From: an uncultured Sphingomonadales bacterium
GTDB taxonomy: Bacteria; Pseudomonadota; Alphaproteobacteria; Sphingomonadales; Sphingomonadaceae
Reading direction: 5' to 3'
DNA: 58,180 nt
Assembly (NCBI GenBank): GCA_903848655.1
Contig: CAINGT010000049.1
Span: forward strand, 1 to 58,180
A program made the translations under genes and the position numbers. Positions 56,199 through 58,180 of the stretch are shown piece by piece. How positions within the stretch are numbered: position 1 is the first letter of the stretch; the number at the start of each line of letters is the position of its first letter. The notes beneath the pieces are model-generated. The model searched no databases and was not told where the DNA came from. It worked only from the letters and a program-made list of their open reading frames with translations.

Positions 56199-56722
56199 TG
56201 CGGATCACCCGCATCGGGCTGGCGCTGGGACTGCTGACCGCCAGCCCGGCACAGGCCCGCCCGGCAGAGGCGCTGGCTTGCGCTTTGCAGGCCGCGCCCG
56301 CCGGGCTCGATGCGCGGGTGGCCGATGTGATCATTGCCCAGGATGATGATCGCGGGCGGGCAACGCTCGATGCCGTGCGCGCGCTGACGGAGCGTTGCGC
56401 GGCAGACCAGTTTCTCGATGCGCGCCAGCAGGCGGCCTATTTCCGCTATGTGCTGGGCCGGATGGGGCGCGACGGGATCGACACCCGGCTGACGGCGGCG
56501 GGCCTGGCGGCGGGCGTGATCGATGCGGCGCTCGATATCGGGCCGGGCAATGCCAACAACCCCGCCAGCAGCGTGACCAAAGGCGATCTGCACATGGTGG
56601 CGCGCGCTTATGCCGCCGCCGGGCACGATCCGGCGCGGATCACCCCCGATCAATGGATGCTGATTACCGGCTGGATCACCGCAACCGCGACAATGTTCGA
56701 CGCCTTGCGCGATCTGGATTGA
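56198..56722 (+). CDS. Small secreted protein of unknown function, downstream of fabG
   Basis: 174 aa from ATG 56198 (GTG 56195 gives one more residue). A signal peptide (MRITRIGLALGLLTASPAQA) is followed by an alpha-helical, Ala-rich domain with two Cys (residues about 28 and 68) that could form a disulfide, and a motif NNPASSVTKGDLHMVARAYAAAGHDP. No family recognised. Coupled to fabG by the TGATG overlap, so it is expressed with fatty-acid genes. Confidence 0.75.
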   Translation: MRITRIGLALGLLTASPAQARPAEALACALQAAPAGLDARVADVIIAQDDDRGRATLDAVRALTERCAADQFLDARQQAAYFRYVLGRMGRDGIDTRLTAAGLAAGVIDAALDIGPGNANNPASSVTKGDLHMVARAYAAAGHDPARITPDQWMLITGWITATATMFDALRDLD

Positions 56723-56734
56723 GAATCTGCCGCG

Positions 56735-56754
56735 AATCGCGCGATTTATGCACA
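56735..56754. other. Perfect 12-bp palindrome abutting a DnaA-box-like sequence
   Basis: AATCGCGCGATT (56735-56746) is a perfect dyad and is followed by TTATGCACA (56746-56754), one mismatch from the DnaA box TTATCCACA. It lies upstream of dnaN. A single DnaA-like box is weak evidence, and no cluster or AT-rich unwinding region is seen, so this is not an origin call. Confidence 0.3.
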
Positions 56755-56856
56755 GCTTCGCCCTGCCCCATGCGGTCCTTGCTTGCGCAAGGTGCTGGTA
56801 CGGTTATGGAAGAAGGCCCTAACCCGCACCACAGCTTGTGCGATTCCGTACAAGGA

Positions 56857-56886
56857 CTGGATCAGGGGCGGCTGGATCAGGGGCGG
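56857..56886 (+). repeat. Exact 15-bp tandem duplication upstream of dnaN
   Basis: CTGGATCAGGGGCGG is repeated twice head to tail, 67 bp before the dnaN start codon. It could be a regulator-binding pair or a recent replication-slippage event; no known motif matches. Confidence 0.6.
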
Positions 56887-56953
56887 GGGAAAGGCCGGGC
56901 GCGCGCGCTGCTTGTCCTGACCCGGATGGCATGACCGAGGGATCGAGACGAGA

Positions 56954-58072
56954 ATGAAGGCGACCATCGAACGCGCGACCCTGCTGCGCTGCCTGTCCCA
57001 CGTGCAGTCGGTGGTGGAACGGCGCAACACGATCCCGATCCTGTCAAACGTGCTGATCGAAGCGGTGGCCGGTGGCACTGTCCGGTTAACCGCGACCGAT
57101 CTTGACCTGCAAATCGTCGAAGCGATGCCCGCCGCTGCGGTCGAAGCCGCGGGCGCGATTACGGTATCGGCGCATCTGCTGTTCGATATCGCGCGCAAGC
57201 TGCCCGATGGCGCGCAAGTCAGCCTGGAAACCGCCGACAACCGCATGGTGGTCAAAGCCGGGCGCAGCCGATTTCAGCTTCCCACTCTGCCGCGCGATGA
57301 TTTTCCGGTGCTGGCGCAAGGCGATCTGCCGACCAGTTTTGAACTCGGCGGGCGCGTGCTCGCCGAATTGATCGATCGCACGCGCTTTGCGATCTCGACC
57401 GAAGAAACGCGCTATTACCTCAACGGCATTTTCCTCCATGTCAGCGACGACGTGCTCAAAGCGGCGGCCACCGATGGCCACCGGCTGGCGCGCTATACGC
57501 TGGCCCGGCCCGAAGGGGCCGAAGCGATGCCCGATGTCATCATCCCGCGCAAATGCGTGGGCGAATTGCGCAAGCTGCTCGACGATGTGCTCGATTCGCA
57601 AGTGCTGATCGAACTGTCGGCGAGCAAAGTGCGCTTTACGCTGGGTGGGGAATTCGGCGTGGTGTTGACCAGCAAGCTGATCGACGGCACGTTTCCCGAT
57701 TACAACCGCGTTATCCCCACCGGTAATGACAAGCTGTTGCGGCTTGACCCGCGCGCCTTGTTCGAAGGGGTGGACCGCGTCGCCACCATCGCCAGCGAAA
57801 AGACCCGTTCGGTTAAACTGGCGCTCGATAACGACCGAGTGACTTTGTCGGTAACCAGCCCCGACAACGGCACCGCCGCCGAAGAAGTATCCGCCGATTA
57901 CCGCTCAACCGGTTTTGAAATCGGTTTCAACGCCAATTATCTCAAAGACATCCTCAGCCAGATCGATGGCGACAGCGTGGAACTGCATCTGGCTGACGCG
58001 GGTGCGCCAACGCTGATCCGCAAGGATGACCAATCGTCCGCGCTCTATGTGCTGATGCCGATGCGGGTGTGA
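56954..58072 (+). CDS. dnaN: DNA polymerase III beta subunit (sliding clamp)
   Basis: 372 aa, with three domains of the beta-clamp fold. Family features: SHVQSVVERRNTIPILSNVLIEA in domain 1, TRFAISTEETRYYLNGI and TDGHRLARYTL in domain 2, and the C-terminal DQSSALYVLMPMRV, ending in the MPMR-V-type tail typical of clamps. dnaA and recF are not adjacent, which is normal for many Alphaproteobacteria. Upstream 231 bp hold the palindrome and tandem repeat listed separately. Confidence 0.98.
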   Translation: MKATIERATLLRCLSHVQSVVERRNTIPILSNVLIEAVAGGTVRLTATDLDLQIVEAMPAAAVEAAGAITVSAHLLFDIARKLPDGAQVSLETADNRMVVKAGRSRFQLPTLPRDDFPVLAQGDLPTSFELGGRVLAELIDRTRFAISTEETRYYLNGIFLHVSDDVLKAAATDGHRLARYTLARPEGAEAMPDVIIPRKCVGELRKLLDDVLDSQVLIELSASKVRFTLGGEFGVVLTSKLIDGTFPDYNRVIPTGNDKLLRLDPRALFEGVDRVATIASEKTRSVKLALDNDRVTLSVTSPDNGTAAEEVSADYRSTGFEIGFNANYLKDILSQIDGDSVELHLADAGAPTLIRKDDQSSALYVLMPMRV

Positions 58073-58087
58073 TTACCGCCTATTCGC

Positions 58088-58180
58088 TTAGAGCGTGATG
58101 CGAGCCGCAGGCCACCGAAGGTAAAAAGTGGGAACCGGTTTTTACCTTCGGTGGCCTGCGGCTCGCAATAAATCACGCGA
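58088..58180 (+). repeat. Palindromic intergenic element, copy 5 (two arms, truncated by window end)
   Basis: TTAGAGCGTGATGCG, then arm, AAAAAGTGGGAACCGGTTTTT, arm, CGCAATAAATCACGCGA, with the second hairpin beyond the window. Both arms are of the G/C type (GGTGGCCTGCGG and its complement), matching each other but differing from copy 4. It begins 16 bp after the dnaN stop. Confidence 0.92.

Noticed and set aside
56723-56953. Replication origin upstream of dnaN
   Set aside because: Only one DnaA-box-like sequence and no AT-rich region or adjacent dnaA. Insufficient.

Overview
The window is a high-GC chromosomal segment of an alphaproteobacterium, most likely of the order Sphingomonadales. This is inferred from gene content: a PccR-type acyl-CoA regulator, MmcB, a ubiquinol-cytochrome c chaperone next to a DUF177 protein, HslV with a short propeptide, a catalytically dead PyrC paired with PyrB, and strongly GC-rich codon use. 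Most genes are housekeeping genes. No prophage, CRISPR array or rRNA operon was seen. Two tRNAs are present.

Layout. 1-99: 5' end of an IS5-type transposase cut by the window edge. 252-11843: a propionyl-CoA to succinyl-CoA locus read leftwards (pccB, mce, mcm, pccA, then etfB and etfA) with its divergent regulator pccR. A five-gene accessory cassette (vapB, vapC, DUF4160, DUF2442, HNH endonuclease) sits between mcm and pccA. 11971-18756: tRNA-Arg, mmcB, pyrB with the inactive dihydroorotase gene, sppA, tRNA-Leu and tig. 19087-24679: clpP-clpX, a zinc-type CDF exporter, a short-chain dehydrogenase and comM. 24780-33203: a small membrane protein, a CBS-domain protein, an A-type Fe-S carrier with xth, a tiny membrane ORF with a Zur-like regulator, a cupin, an acetyltransferase, dxs, nnrU and a POT peptide transporter. 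33462-38991: ihfB, hslVU, bamE, a bc1 assembly chaperone, DUF177 and a MATE exporter. 38994-50267: a HerA-like ATPase, dinB, a Bcr/CflA exporter, a LysR regulator with apaG, recO, leuB, a polyprenol-phosphate glycosyltransferase facing a GT39 mannosyltransferase, and metZ. 50432-58072: an orphan secreted helical-repeat protein, a Mur-ligase gene divergent from an LD-carboxypeptidase gene (peptidoglycan recycling), fabD-fabG, a small secreted protein and dnaN.

The most unusual structure is a repeated palindromic element of about 105-145 bp (five copies, the fifth cut by the window end, plus one decayed relic). It fills every gap longer than 31 bp between convergent protein genes. In four copies its terminal TAG is the stop codon of a flanking gene. 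Copies differ by zero, one or two 20-nt arms placed symmetrically around a conserved core, and in two-arm copies the arms match each other even where copies differ. This suggests that one half of the hairpin is copied into the other. Other useful signals are TTTGC-type sites between pccB and pccR, a LexA-like box before mmcB and a 22-bp dyad before vapBC.
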